Shown piece after piece: positions 1 through 10,769 of a DNA stretch of 64,000 bases; position 1 is the stretch's first letter, and each line of letters begins with the position of its first letter. Source of the stretch: Leptidea sinapis. Taxonomy: Eukaryota > Arthropoda > Insecta > Lepidoptera > Pieridae. The notes beneath the pieces are model-generated. The model worked only from the letters and a program-made list of their open reading frames with translations, made no database searches and had not been told where the DNA came from. The stretch covers positions 8,952,501-9,016,500 of the forward strand of contig NC_066288.1 in assembly GCF_905404315.1 (NCBI RefSeq), in the 5' to 3' direction. Position numbers and translations under genes: made by a program.

Positions 1-125
1 ACTTATTTTTTAATAGCCTGAGGACGGTCGCTCCATTCCCAAATTGTGGTATCATTAAGAAAGTCATTTATATTATAGTAACCTTTACAAGACAAACATT
101 TATTGACAATTCTTTTGAATAACGT
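1..125 (-). mobile_element. LINE 3' end fragment (family with WSDRPQAIK C-terminus)
   Basis: Read on the minus strand this encodes the last ~38 residues of a non-LTR retrotransposon ORF2: FKRIVNKCLSCKGYYNINDF, then a segment ending EWSDRPQAIKK and a stop. The same C-terminus recurs at 3672-3850, 38400-38850 and 39828-40112. The fragment is cut by the window edge, so its tail is not visible. The N-terminal part of the open frame up to 215 does not look LINE-derived. Confidence 0.7.
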
Positions 126-230
126 AATAATTTTGTTAACATTATGGCTATGACCGTTACTAGCAAATTCACTTATGAGTTGTTGATGTTGCCCCATAGC
201 AATATACCATAGCACTGTCTGTCTGTCTGG

Positions 231-1025
231 GGAAGTCTGTTCGTCAATCCTTCAATATGGGGGCCCCATTGTAATTTGGAGTCCAGAATATTATTATATT
301 AAAATATTAATATATTTCGTTTTCTTGCTATTTAACAATAGGTAGGTCATTAGCGTTAAATCAGTACACGACGTCAGACACTTCGTCGTACATAACTTGG
401 TTTCTTTTCACTTTGAAAACAAACAATTTTAAGCCAAATGACTTAAAATTATGTTTTCAATAATAATTCAATAATAATTAGTCGGCAAAACAACTTACGG
501 ATATTTTATACTATATTATTTATATACGTTCACGTATATTAAATTTTCATTATATATGTACTGACAATGAACAGTCATAATATTTATTTCTTTAAATTTT
601 TCTTTGAGTGACTAATAAATTCAGTCGACTTCTATTATTAAAATTTTCATATAAGAACAATTGTCTCCAATTGAACGTAGACTAAATTACCATATAGAGT
701 TATTAAAGGCACACGTACAAGTGTAGGGATAGAGTTTCGCGAGCCATCCTCAGACGAAGGGTCCTCGTGTGTTGGCGCACTTTTGTAACATGATACTGTT
801 GTCATACACCACGCTGTGCCAGCTTAAATACAATAATGCCTGACTATAGCAATAAGTACCTACTTCATCTGCTGATTGCTTAAAAATATATTATATTCTC
901 TTGGGTTCTCATCTCTAAAATCACTAGTACTTGTACATGAGTGTGGCCGAACCACATATAAGATTACATACCCCATTCTGCTACTACGTAAATATCATGA
1001 CCCCCTCTTATATTATATAAAACAA
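231..1025. other. AT-rich stretch without gene
   Basis: No open frame of note and no recognised repeat. A slightly GC-richer patch at about 725-790 was not recognised. Confidence 0.5.
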
Positions 1026-1028
1026 TAA

Positions 1029-1326
1029 AGCTCTGTTCAAACTGAGGCGAATAACGCGCTGGACGCGGAACGCTTTTTAGAGCAATTCGCTCGCTCGCTT
1101 AGCCTCTCAAACTGACGCGACTTCCCGCGTGTCATTTTTGGTTGTCAGAAACATCATGCATTGTGAGATTACACAATACCGCTGGGTGTCCCGATCTTGT
1201 TTCGCTTCAACTTGAGCGACTACTCGCGTCAATTTGAACACGTACATACAAGTTAGCTGACAGTTGACACAATCGGCGCGAGCGAATTCCGTCCCACGCG
1301 TTATTCGCCTCAGTTTGAACAGAGCT
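1029..1326. mobile_element. MITE with perfect 30 bp TIRs and TAA target duplication
   Basis: The left end begins AGCTCTGTTCAAACTGAGGC and continues to 1058; 1297-1326 is its perfect reverse complement over 30 bp. The element is flanked by TAA at 1026-1028 and 1327-1329. A 3 bp TAA duplication is the known signature of PIF/Harbinger elements, so this is probably a non-autonomous PIF/Harbinger MITE. The 298 bp body is GC-richer than its surroundings and holds no transposase frame. Confidence 0.8.
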
Positions 1327-1662
1327 TAAGCGTACCAGTTTTTCTAACTGCCTGATCTGCAACAGTACCATCTTGGGGCGAATAACGACAAAATGGTCAG
1401 AATAGATAGCATTTACTTTAAAACTATTTTGATAATAGTCGTAGCGATTCAGCATTTATGTATAGAATTTTTATATAGAAGTAACTAAAAAGGTTAAGAT
1501 TGGCATAATCATATCAAAAATACATACATATGTTATCATCTAGAGTAGAATAAGGCCCGGATGTTTTGTGACAAATTCAAGTGCTTTCAATATTAAGATT
1601 AAATTTTCCATTTGGCTTCTTAGCCCTGAAGGCAGTAATACACTACTAGAGTATACATTAAT

Positions 1663-1925
1663 ATCAAATCAAATCAAATAAAATCAAAATCAGTTTATTC
1701 AAGGAGGTCACGAAAATGACACTTATGAATGTAAAAAAAATAATCTTATTGAATCTTCCGCTACTTCGTAAAGGGTTGAGCTAATTAGAAGAAGTAGCAA
1801 GAAACTCATTGCCACTCCTTTATATCAAGATTTACAGATCATTTCAATTACAATATAATATGTAAAATGTAAAATGATGCAACAAACACACTCAAACGTC
1901 AAATAGTCAATGTCTTACACGAGTA
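1663..1925 (-). mobile_element. LINE-like 3' UTR with (TGATT)n tail
   Basis: The left edge is a short AAATC-type array, which reads as a (TGATT)n tail on the minus strand. It is followed by 'gaagaagtagcaagaaactc', found in related form at 2195-2330 and 51230-51350. No coding part remains. Confidence 0.5.
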
Positions 1926-2056
1926 AGTAAAAAAAATAAATGTAAATTAATACAAACGTTATTGAGTACAGTAGCTGCATCATCCACATACACCATAAAT
2001 CAATAAAGGTGTTCTGTGAGCATTTTATAAGCGATTATAAATAAATAAATATATTA

Positions 2057-2150
2057 TGGTGGTACCCACACCATTGTAGTGTACAGGCACTCTTTGTGTT
2101 TCGGTTCGAAGGGCGCCGTAGCTAGTTTAATTACTGGGCTAATAAGAGTT
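2057..2150 (+). repeat. Diverged fragment of the SINE-like family
   Basis: Contains the family's 'tttcggttcgaagggcgccg' and 'gctagtttaattactgggc' segments but neither end. An old, truncated copy. Confidence 0.5.
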
Positions 2151-2194
2151 ATAGAATAGTATAGAAATATATGGGAGTGATAATAAAAAAATAT

Positions 2195-2330
2195 AGCATA
2201 GCAACAACAGTTGTTGTTAAACGTCATGAAGCTACATCAGTTCGTAAAGGGGCTTTGCCATAAGGGAGAAGAAGTGATAAGAAACTGTCAGCCCAAATTT
2301 GTCATTATTACAATATTATGTATGAGAGTG
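2195..2330 (-). repeat. LINE-like 3' UTR fragment
   Basis: Shares 'catgaagctacatca', 'ttcgtaaagg' and 'gaagaagtgataagaaact' with 51230-51350. Orientation is inferred from the tail position in the related copy at 1663-1925. Confidence 0.4.
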
Positions 2331-2357
2331 GCAAGCGAATCGCAATGCCGCTCAGAT

Positions 2358-2651
2358 TTACCAGTGGGAGGCTCCTTTGCACATGAAGCCGGCTAGATTA
2401 TGGGTAATACAACGGCGCCTATTTCTGCCGTAAAGCAGTAATGTGTAAGCATTACTGTGTTTCGGTCTGAAGGGCGCCGTAGCTAGTGAAATTACTGGGC
2501 AAATGAGACTTAACATCTTATGTCTCAAGTCGACGAGCGCATTTGTAGTGTCGCTCAGAATTTTTGGTTTTTTCAAGAATACTGCATTGTAATGGGTAGG
2601 GCGTATCAATTACGTCCTGCTCGTCTCGTCCCTTATTTTCATAAAAAAAAA
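2358..2651 (+). repeat. SINE-like element, near full length
   Basis: Runs from CCAGTGGGAGGCTCCTTTGC to 'cgtcccttattttcat' plus an A run. It carries the conserved hairpin segment CAGTAATG...CATTACTG. No A/B box of a Pol III promoter is obvious. The open frames drawn across it are not genes. Confidence 0.75.
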
Positions 2652-2659
2652 ATCTGGAT

Positions 2660-3405
2660 TTTCCGATAGTTCTAAACGGCACAGCATTACTTCAGGTGTA
2701 CGTATCTCTTTTCTCGTCACTTTTTCTCATAAAGTTAATGTCGTGTAAAATAGTTTAAAAAATAAAGTTTGTGTGGATTGCGTCCAAGGAGATAAAGCCA
2801 TTTACATCTCGTAATAGGCGGGGTGATAAGCTACAAAGCCCTTCCTTCTTACCTGACAATTTGAATTTATCTTTCGCGATATTTATTGTAAAATTTCCCA
2901 ACACAAAATATTATATTATCTCTTAGGTGCTTCTTATACGTGAAATCGCAAGAACGAGGGCCCTTTGAAGAAAACAATTTGGTGATTTGAATTTTTCATG
3001 TCTATTCTTTTCAACGTTGAAATTTATTTCGTTGAATTTTGCAAGAGGTTAAATTGTGCGCTGTTAGATTTGTTTTATTTACCACATAATTTATTTCTGT
3101 GTTATGTATTTAATATTTAACAGAACTTTGTCTAAAATTATGCAGTAATTAATCCTTTGTGATGTGTTATGAGACCAAATATATAATTAGGTAATAAAGT
3201 AGAGTCGCTTGCGATTGTTTTAATAATTAAAATCCAAACGACAGATTTCTTTTTATCAAATAAAAATATGTTTATGATTTTATGAATTTGTCAAAAACAA
3301 GTAGAAGGAAAGTTGGCTTATAAAAATTTAAGGCTGGGTAACACCAAATAACTTTAGCAATATTAATATTTACAACATGTATGTATATGAATATATATAC
3401 GGTAC
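2660..3405. other. AT-rich stretch without gene
   Basis: No coding frame, RNA gene or recognised repeat seen. Confidence 0.5.
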
Positions 3406-3409
3406 ATAA

Positions 3410-3600
3410 ACTAGAATAACATTTATTAAAATTTTTGTCTGTCTATTTGTTCCGGCTAATCTCTGAAATGGCTTGACCGATTTTGACGGAACTTTTATTG
3501 GCAGGTATCTAAAGATTTCAGTGTATATTCCCAAAATATAACATCCCTTCAAAGTCATATACATATACAAGTAATAAACATTCTGATTCAAATATTTTTA
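3410..3600 (+). mobile_element. Helitron-like fragment
   Basis: Contains 'ggcttgaccgattttgac' and 'ttttattggcaggtatct', the same body as the complete Helitron at 17040-17282. Neither a clean TC start nor a CTAG end is visible, so it is a fragment. Confidence 0.5.
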
Positions 3601-3671
3601 ATCAAAATTGGATATTAAATCACTTCTTTGTTTTTTTTAATAAAATTTCGATAAATTCAAATTTATAATTT

Positions 3672-3850
3672 AAATAGCCTGTTGGCGGTCGCTCCATACT
3701 CAATCTGTGGTATCATTATGGAAGTCATTTATGTTATAGTAAACTTTACGACATAAACAGGTACATTAGTTTTGAACATTTTCTGGGATCTTGTTGTAAA
3801 AGCATATACATAGCCCTACAAAAGACTTTCTAAACTTAGCCGAGCAGTAT
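3672..3850 (-). mobile_element. LINE 3' end fragment (WSDRPQ-type family)
   Basis: Minus-strand homologue of 38400-38850: the segments for the 'KSF', 'FYNKIPEN'-like and 'NDFxND' C-terminal blocks are present but broken by frameshifts. No (TTTGAA)n tail is retained. Confidence 0.6.
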
Positions 3851-4099
3851 AAATAATTAAAAATGTATATCTTTAAAAAGGTACAAAATATAAAATATAG
3901 ATAATAAAGAGAAAAAAATATGAGAAGCGTATCTTTATTTATGAGAGCGTCATGTCTTTAAAAGACGAGTTAGATCTAAGTTATCAGATCATATCCTTTC
4001 AAAGTATTCATAAATTATGTTTGAAACTGATATTGTTGAGTGTTCATGCATTTATGGCAAATACAATTTTTATCAGCCGACAGTGAGTAAGTACGTTAT

Positions 4100-4518
4100 C
4101 TTAGATTAAGGATTGGTCTCCGCGACGCTCAAACTAGATACCGCAGGCGTAGTCGCAAAGTGCGGCAACTTATACTGCGCCCAAATGGACATACTCGAGC
4201 CAATCTCGAACAATGTGTGACGTTGACGTGCCACATGTTCTGTTAAACTTTGCTAATAATTGAAACTAAAATGGCTAAAAGTAATACTACAAGAAATAAG
4301 AAAGACACTTGGATCACATATCATCAGTAAGTATTTTGTCTTTTATTAATTTCAATTTAAAATAACACGAAGCGTATGTTACAAAATTTGAAAGATGCCA
4401 TTGAGTATCAATATAACAGGCACACAAGCATCTAATAGTTGCCATAATAAAAAAGCTATTGTCCTTAGGTAGTGCGGTGTCTAGTTGGAGAGCAACGGAG
4501 ACCAATCCTTAATCCAAG
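4100..4518 (+). mobile_element. P-superfamily-like MITE, family 1, complete copy
   Basis: Ends are CTTAGATTAAGGATTGG and its inverted counterpart, with imperfect TIRs of about 46 bp. A perfect 8 bp target duplication TACGTTAT lies at 4092-4099 and 4519-4526. The interior resembles the element at 11990-12752, where the same place encodes a THAP-type start. Here the first codons are deleted: the frame opens at ATG 4271 and runs to a GTAAGT splice donor at about 4326. An 8 bp duplication plus a THAP-like exon fits P-superfamily transposons. No transposase remains. Confidence 0.75.
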
Positions 4519-4526
4519 TACGTTAT

Positions 4527-5117
4527 AGATGCGTGATGAACGGCGAATCTACTGTCATTTACCAATTATTAGGTTCTCATGTAAATGACATATAAGTTTT
4601 TAATGAGAAATAAATATCATTAAACCTATATAGTTATGTAAATATATGAAGTAAACTTATATAATATTAAGTAGTAAACACGTTTCCTTCAGTTTCCATT
4701 GCGTACAGATCTAGGGGAAAACTCTACAAGCAATTAGACGTAAGTATTAACAATTTCATACAAATTAAGTAATTTTATAATTAAATTAATAAAGGATCCC
4801 GTAATTAAGGGCTTAGGTGAGAATATTTAATTATGCTTGAATGTGAGGTAAATATAATGACTGGGTATTCCGAGGTTAAATTAGTTTTGGCTTTCAAGCA
4901 CGTGTTTTGAAAGGGGCTTTGAATGTAAATATTTTAATATGAAGTATCGAAGTACACGCACACCGTCCGAGTTTAATTGATGACAACGACTTGTAAACAT
5001 GTGGCGTACTACGTGTGGTATAAGTGACTACATGAGGCGATTAATTAGTTATATATCAAAACTTACGACAAACGATCTGATGATGTTGTTTATTATGTTA
5101 GTATTGAATGAGACTTT
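4527..5117. other. Intergenic or intronic stretch with one microexon-like segment
   Basis: Mostly AT-rich. At 4709-4739 a 31 nt segment sits between a strong acceptor (pyrimidine tract then 'gcgtacag') and a GTAAGT donor. One frame stays open (xSRGKLYKQLD). It is too short to identify. Confidence 0.3.
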
Positions 5118-5431
5118 TTACCAGTGGGAGGCTCTTTTGCACAGGATGCCGGCTAGACTATGGGTACCACAGCGGCGCCCATCTCTGCCGTAAAGCAGTA
5201 ATGTGTAAGCATTATTGTGTTTCAGTCTGAATAGCGCCGTAGCTAGTGAAATTACTGGGCAAATGAGACGTAACATCTTATGTCTCAAGGTGATGAGCGC
5301 TATTGTGTTGGCGCTCTGATTTTTTGTGTTTTTCAAGAATCCTGAGGAGCACTGCATTGTAATGAGCAGGGCGTATCAAATACCATCAACTTAACGTCCT
5401 GCTCATCTGGTCCCTTAATTTCCTAAAAAAT
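5118..5431 (+). repeat. SINE-like element, near full length
   Basis: Starts 'taccagtgggaggctctttt' and ends in 'tcctaaaaaa'. It carries the conserved CAGTAATG/CATTATTG pair and 'gcgccgtagctagtgaaatt'. Confidence 0.75.
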
Positions 5432-5566
5432 AGGCTGAGCTGTCATGCTCCGCTATGAAACTCTCGTTTGGATAGAATCTGCTCGAGCCAACTATGGGAG
5501 CATGATCAGTCAGAGCATAAGTTGCTAGAGAAGTTTATACACAACTATGTGTGATTATAGTATATA

Positions 5567-5729
5567 CAAGCTGACCTGGCAAACATTGTTTTGTCATATA
5601 AATTATATATGTCAACCTTCCTTGAGCTTCAACGAATCTATTACAAAAGATTTCATTGAGATCGGTCGGATAGTTTCGGAGTTATTAGGGAACATACAAA
5701 CATACATTCTCTTTTATATATATAGAAGA
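5567..5729 (-). mobile_element. Short Helitron, non-autonomous
   Basis: On the minus strand it begins TCTTCTATATATATAAAAG after an A and ends 'ggtcagcttg' before T, i.e. CTAG mutated to CTTG. TC start, CTRR-type end and A/T insertion are Helitron hallmarks. At 163 bp only the two ends remain, including the 'tcggtcgga' segment related to the other copies. Confidence 0.65.
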
Positions 5730-5950
5730 TTCACTTAGATCATGTTTTCACCTCAATCGTGTGGTCTTAACACGCACCACTTATGTTTAGATTCTAGTAA
5801 GCCTCTTAGTTTTCATTGTCTTTCTGTTTTAATAGTACATCAAATTATTGTTATTAACTGTCACACAATCTTATCAATATTTGGCTTTTCAACTGCTTAT
5901 TATGTTTTATTAAAATTTAATTAAAATGAAATTGTTTCACAGTAGAGCTG

Positions 5951-6010
5951 TTAAACCGTGCGTCAATAAATTCACTCATCTATGAGTGAATTTATTGACG
6001 CACGGTTTAA
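5951..6010. repeat. Perfect 29 bp palindrome with 2 nt centre
   Basis: 5951-5979 is the exact reverse complement of 5982-6010, centre CT. Sister Helitron copies have only the left arm, so the right arm is a local inverted duplication. Confidence 0.95.
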
Positions 6011-6016
6011 TGCTTA

Positions 6017-6050
6017 TGCAAGGACATATATTCTAATATATGTCCTTGCA
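6017..6050. repeat. Perfect 16 bp palindrome with 2 nt centre
   Basis: 6017-6032 pairs exactly with 6035-6050, centre CT. It follows the previous palindrome by 6 nt and is absent from sister copies. Confidence 0.95.
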
Positions 6051-6194
6051 AAACAAATATTGGAAATAAAAATAATTATGGGTAAATTGAAATAAAAACT
6101 ATCCTATCTCTCAAGTTAGACTAAACTGCACTCCATGAAGTCATCCCAATTAAAATCCGTTCATTAGCTTAGGATTTCACTGGAAACAAACATC

Positions 6195-6800
6195 AGGATA
6201 CAGCATTTTTAAAAATATAAAGATTTTACCTAAGATCTGTTTGTCTACATTAGTTTCGGCTTCACTTTTTCCACAGCTTCACTTCCTATAACTATGGCGC
6301 AAATGTTGCTATTTACATAATTGTTAACGTGTTTGATTGTTGAACAAATAGTATGGTTCAATTCATTTCAGGCTAAAATTGCAGCATAGAAAGAAACATT
6401 AATTGTTTTACGCGAAGTTTATTTGTTATCCAATTGATAGCTTCAAAAATAATAACTAAATATTGAGATACGTAACGTTTATCAAACATTTTAATATACA
6501 ATCAATTTTATATGACGAATTCAACATAAATTAAATACATGTGTAAATTTTTCATTTATATGGGATATATATATTTTTATATGGAGTCAAATATTACCCG
6601 CTATACGCTTATAAATTGTATTACTCCATTCATTGACTACACACTATTCATGTTTAATGTCGACGCTTGTGGAAAGCTGGGCATTACTAGTTTTTATTAT
6701 TGTTGTTGCATGAGATCGGTCAGAGTGTGGGACTTCTAGTTAAAAAACGATTGCAGGGTCGATTACTTTGCTTTATTGATAATTGTTACGGTCATAATAT
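6195..6800. other. AT-rich stretch without gene
   Basis: No recognised feature; open frames here are short and AT-driven. Confidence 0.5.
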
Positions 6801-6803
6801 TAT

Positions 6804-6848
6804 TTACCAGTGCGAGGCTCCTTTGCAAAGGATGCCGGATAGATTATG
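6804..6848 (+). repeat. SINE-like element, 5' stub
   Basis: 'taccagtgcgaggctccttt' through 'ggatagattatg', then cut off by the (ATT)n tail of the adjacent LINE fragment. Confidence 0.65.
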
Positions 6849-6849
6849 A

Positions 6850-7380
6850 TAATAATAATAATAGATAATAATTCTTTATTTACATAATGTGTGTATACAA
6901 GTTAACAAAAAAATTCTATTCGAATCAACACATTAGCCGAAAAGGGTATGCAAATTACATTACCTCCATGTCATTATATAATAATAAAATTCTAAGATTA
7001 CAGCACATAATAGCAGCAAATTACAGCAGCATCTACACAAAATATACATGTCATATACACATTATGTAGTCAAAGTTATAAAAAAAGAAAAATCACAAAT
7101 TTAAAAAGTCGGATACAGCATAGATATTGTAACTAATTAGCCATTGATCTAATTGATTTTTAAAAGGACCGATATTCAACATTTTATTAGCATCGGGAAG
7201 TTTATTAAATATTAGAATACACATGGCATGACAATTTTTAGTAAGCAAAGTAGTTCTGGGTGCTTTTTTAATATATAAATATAAATTATTTTTATATGTA
7301 ACTTTATATGTAACGTCTATAATGTCATTGATATAAAACAAAAATAGATTAGGCACCAGAACACTTCCTTGAGGTTACAC
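6850..7380 (-). pseudogene. LINE reverse transcriptase, internally deleted 3' fragment
   Basis: The minus-strand frame carries QGSVLVPNLFLFYINDII, matching reverse-transcriptase motif B onward (QGSVLGPLLF...YINDI in the family). It then jumps directly to the C-terminal block FNKLPDANKM...FKNQLDQWL...VSDFLNL. The YADD region and thumb between them are deleted. The 3' end is an (ATT)n tail at 6848-6870. A dead, 5'-truncated copy whose clade is not determinable from this fragment. Confidence 0.65.
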
Positions 7381-7599
7381 CACCCTGGTTAAATGTATAT
7401 TCAGATTTTTATGTTTCTTTCTCACTTATTTTATTAGTCCGGGTCATAATTACGCTTTGTTTCCTATTTTTTAAATATGATGGAAACTTTTTCTTGCCAC
7501 CACGAAAGTGTCAAATTACTATTTGTGTTCGGTTTGGTTTTCCATTATAACTGGCCTAATAATAATAGATATAATTTGAAATTTTTTTATACATTTGTT

Positions 7600-7964
7600 C
7601 TTTTCTAAATAATTAAATCCAATTCAAAAAGCTGTATAATCCTTATAGCGCCTAATTTTTTTGAGCCTTTACGAATTTGAATATAAAGTAAAATTTTCAA
7701 GATTTTTTTTATTTTTTTCGACAACTTTTTTTATTTTTAATTTATTATGATTCAGTATAAAAAAACACGTACAACCTAAATTTTTCACCCTTTTACGATC
7801 AACCTCTACTCTTAATCGCAACTAATCTGTTCCATCCACAGATTCGCAAGAGGGTTGCAAGATGACAATCGAATATTAACTTGAATTATATTTTTTTTCT
7901 CAATTTAAATTAACCTTCAACCATCGATATAATATGGCAAAACAACGTTTACCTTGTCAGCTAG
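7600..7964 (+). mobile_element. Helitron-like element
   Basis: Ends 'ccttgtcagCTAG' followed by T. The body shares 'cacgtacaacctaaattttt' and 'acgatcaacctc' with the copy at 16615-17039. The 5' TC end was not located, so the start is approximate. Confidence 0.55.
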
Positions 7965-8086
7965 TTTATTTATATATTTATGAATTCTAGAACCATTAAA
8001 TTTTTCTGCCATAATAGTTTGTCTCAAAGTGAGGAGGGTTATGTTCCGAATTTCAGATGTCCTTCCTGAGCGGCGGTGCACTTTAG

Positions 8087-8358
8087 TTTTTTATGAAAAT
8101 AAGGGATGAGACAAGCAGAACGTTCAGATGATGGTTATTGATACGCCCTGCCCATTACAATGCAGTGCAGCTCAGGATTCTTGAAAAACAGACTACAAAG
8201 CACTACAATTGCGCTCGCCACCTTGAGAAATAAGATGTTAAGTCTCATTTGCCCAGTAATTTCACTAGCTTCGACGTCCTTCCAACCGAATCAATAATGT
8301 TTACACATTACTGCTTCTCGGCGCCGACATCCTGTGCAAAGGAGCCTCCCACTGGTTT
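8087..8358 (-). repeat. SINE-like element, minus strand
   Basis: Begins with the poly-T complement of the tail, then the family body down to 'caaaggagcctcccactggt'. The region around the SINE's CAGTAATG hairpin is partly deleted. Confidence 0.75.
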
Positions 8359-8445
8359 ATAAGTATACAGTAGGCTGGGCGTATCACAATTATGATGACC
8401 TGATCATTTTGCTCTGTTTCTAATTTATTATCATTATTATTATTT

Positions 8446-8655
8446 TAGCATTACTGTGTTTCGGTCTGAAGGGCGCCGTAGCTAGTGAAATTACTGGGCA
8501 AATGAGACTTAACATCTTGTCTCAAGGTGACGCGCGCAGTTGTAGTGCCGCTCAGAATTTTTGGGGGTTTCAAGAATCCTGAGCGGGCAGGGCGTATCAA
8601 TTACCATCAGCTGAACGTCCTGCTCGTCTTGTCCCTTATTTTCATTAAAAAAAAA
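8446..8655 (+). repeat. SINE-like element, 5'-truncated
   Basis: Starts within the family at 'agcattactgtgtttcggtc', directly after an ATT run, and continues to the A-rich tail. Confidence 0.75.
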
Positions 8656-8973
8656 TTTTTCATTATAAAAGATCAAGTACTAGTCTGATCCGCATATGAA
8701 GGGGTCACCAGATTCAGAGGTCACCTTACGAGATAGTATGATGATACTTTGTACTTTTAAACAATTTTATGTATAAAATAGCATTAAAACTTGAGCTGTG
8801 CATCAGAGAAAATCCCGTCTTAACGGTCCAGCAGTTTCGATGATGCCCGATAGCCAACAGAAGAACAGAAAACATAAAACATTGATTAAATCGTTAATAA
8901 AAACCTGCTTTTTGAAATAACAAACAGACACTTCAATCTTACTTTATCTTTTCTTCGAAGCTCTTAAAATTAT

Positions 8974-9232
8974 TATTATGTTTTATTAAGAAATGGCTCT
9001 GTCGTAAATTCTATTACTCCACAGCTGAATATCTAAATGATCGGACAGACTGGGACTAGATTATGATTATTTTAAAGCAATAGCAATGACAGTACAATAT
9101 TGTAAATATTATTAAAAAGAGCGCATAAAAAGAATGCTGGTAGCGTTTCTTGCGCTGCTTGCTCTCTCTCAGAGCGCCGTTTGTTTTCGAGGCGGTGGTA
9201 GAGCCTAGTAGTGTCTCTATTTGATTTCATTA
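8974..9232 (+). pseudogene. LINE 3' fragment (YYSTAEYLND-type family), left part
   Basis: Encodes ...KKWLCRKFYYSTAEYLNDR... then the 3' UTR ('agcgccgtttgttttcgagg'). The rest of this UTR resumes at 9676-9745 ('gaaaataaatgccttttatg'), so a second LINE fragment (9241-9675) is inserted in it. Other copies: 43520-43970, 53247-53396, 56601-56698. Confidence 0.7.
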
Positions 9233-9240
9233 ATTTCATT

Positions 9241-9675
9241 CCAGTGCTCTGTGAACGGCTGGATCACTTGGCGTTGCGTAGAAAAGTCGCTTCATTGTGT
9301 GTCTTCTACCGCATTTATCACGGGGAGTGTTCCGAAGAGCTGTTTAACCTGATTCCTGCCGCCGAATTCCACCTTCGCACGACACGCCACAAGTTAGGAT
9401 ATCATCCTCACCATCTGGATGTGTGGCGGTCCTCCACAGTGCGGTTTTCAAGGAGCTTTCTTCCACGTACAACAAAGCTGTGGAATGAACTTCCTTGTGC
9501 GGTGTTTCCGGGACGATACGACATGGGTACCTTCAAAAAAAGCGCGTACACCTTCCTTAAAAGCCGGCAACGCTCCTGTGATTCCTCTAGTGTTGCAAGA
9601 GATTGTGGGCGGCGGTGATCACTTAACAACAGGTGACCCGTACGCTCGTTTGTCCTCCTTTTCCATAAAAAAAAT
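9241..9675 (+). pseudogene. LINE (family 1) C-terminal fragment
   Basis: Open frame ends ...LALRRKVASLCVFYRIYHGE...HPHHLDVWRSSTVRF...SFLPRTTKLWNELPCAV...RYDMGTFKKSAYTFLK. This is the conserved end of the ORF2 in the large element at 57528-60640. It begins abruptly at 'ccagtgctctgtgaac' and ends with 'ttccat' plus an A run, a typical 5' truncation on reverse transcription. The antisense frame at 9408-9629 is a shadow. Confidence 0.8.
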
Positions 9676-9745
9676 AAGAAATGAAATCACAAAGAGTTCT
9701 AAAGGAATCAATTTTGAGAAAATAAATGCCTTTTATGCCTTTAAC
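9676..9745 (+). mobile_element. LINE 3' fragment (YYSTAEYLND-type), right part
   Basis: Continues the UTR interrupted at 9232, ending 'aaataaatgccttttatgcc'. Confidence 0.6.
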
Positions 9746-10369
9746 TGTTCTGCATAAATGGTTTTTTTTTTTTTAATATTTAATGAACAGACATGACACG
9801 CTCCAAATCATTTTCACTAAAAATCATAGTCTTATTATCTTGGGGTATATCACTCACAAATTAGCTATAGGAAGCCCCTAGCAATTGACCCGAAGTCTAA
9901 AATTTTCAGCAAAGTGCGCCGGGATATTGCCTAGCTTTTTAAACCACGCTTCTAGGGGACATTGAAGCACTATTGTGAATTTCAATGAATAATGTTTACT
10001 AGATGTGATAACTTCTACAATATTTAACTCTGGTTTTTATAGTACCAATATTACGACTGTTTGAAATAACTAATTACTCAATCGTCACTTTGAGATATTA
10101 TAAGATTTTGAGTCGCTTTAGTTTAGTAGTTTCTCTAGCTATGGCGCCCTTCAAGCCAAACACAAAAATGCTTAAACACATACTTGATGACAGAAAAAGG
10201 CGCAGCCGCGATGAGGTAAAGATTGCTCATGTACGTGGGCAAAGCTTTGAGAAATTGCCTTAAATGTGAGTTACTTGATATATTTCATTCAATTCGCGCA
10301 TCATAAAAAATATGTTAATAAATACCAAATAAGCAAATAATGTTTTGACACAGAATATAAAAACCGCCA
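9746..10369. other. Stretch without gene; SINE-like scrap at 10135-10180
   Basis: 10135-10180 matches the minus-strand SINE-like body ('atggcgcccttcaagcc', 'aatgcttaaacac'). Nothing else recognised. Confidence 0.45.
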
Positions 10370-10769
10370 CTAGTATTAGTGGCGGGTCCACAGACGTTGT
10401 CCTGTACACACGTCTTAAATTTGAAAAATTGGTCCAGCCGTTAGAAAGAGTACACTAACATACACAAAAGCAGGAGAATTATATTATATGGACGGAATTG
10501 AGACTCTAAACCAATCTCAAATTCACTGGAACACACAAAGAAATCATCAAAATCGGTCCAGCCGTTTAGGAGGTAGTTCAATTGTAATTGTGAATCTAAA
10601 TCATTCTCAAATACACATGAAAACGCACACCAATCTCAAATTTACTGGAACACAAAAAAAATCCAACTGAAGACAAACAGAAAGTTTCATTAAAACCAGT
10701 CCAGCCGTTTAGGAGGTGTTCAGTTATAACAGACACACAAAAGAAATATAATATATTATATAAAGAAGA
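10370..10769 (-). mobile_element. Helitron, non-autonomous, ~400 bp
   Basis: On the minus strand it starts TCTTCTTTATATAA after A and ends CTAG at 10370-10373 before T. The interior holds diverged direct repeats, each with 'cggtccagccgtttaggag' or a variant. The element at 35715-36029 is a relative in the other orientation. Confidence 0.7.

Larger units (their letters stand above)
5925..6190 (-). mobile_element. Helitron fragment carrying two perfect palindromes
   Basis: Same family as 15813-16177, 36787-37156 and 38908-39258 ('gaaattgtttcacag', 'aaccgtgcgtcaataaatt', 'ctctcaagtt', 'ctgcactccatgaag'). Both ends are missing. Between 5951 and 6050 the normal sequence is replaced by two inverted duplications described separately. 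Confidence 0.7.
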
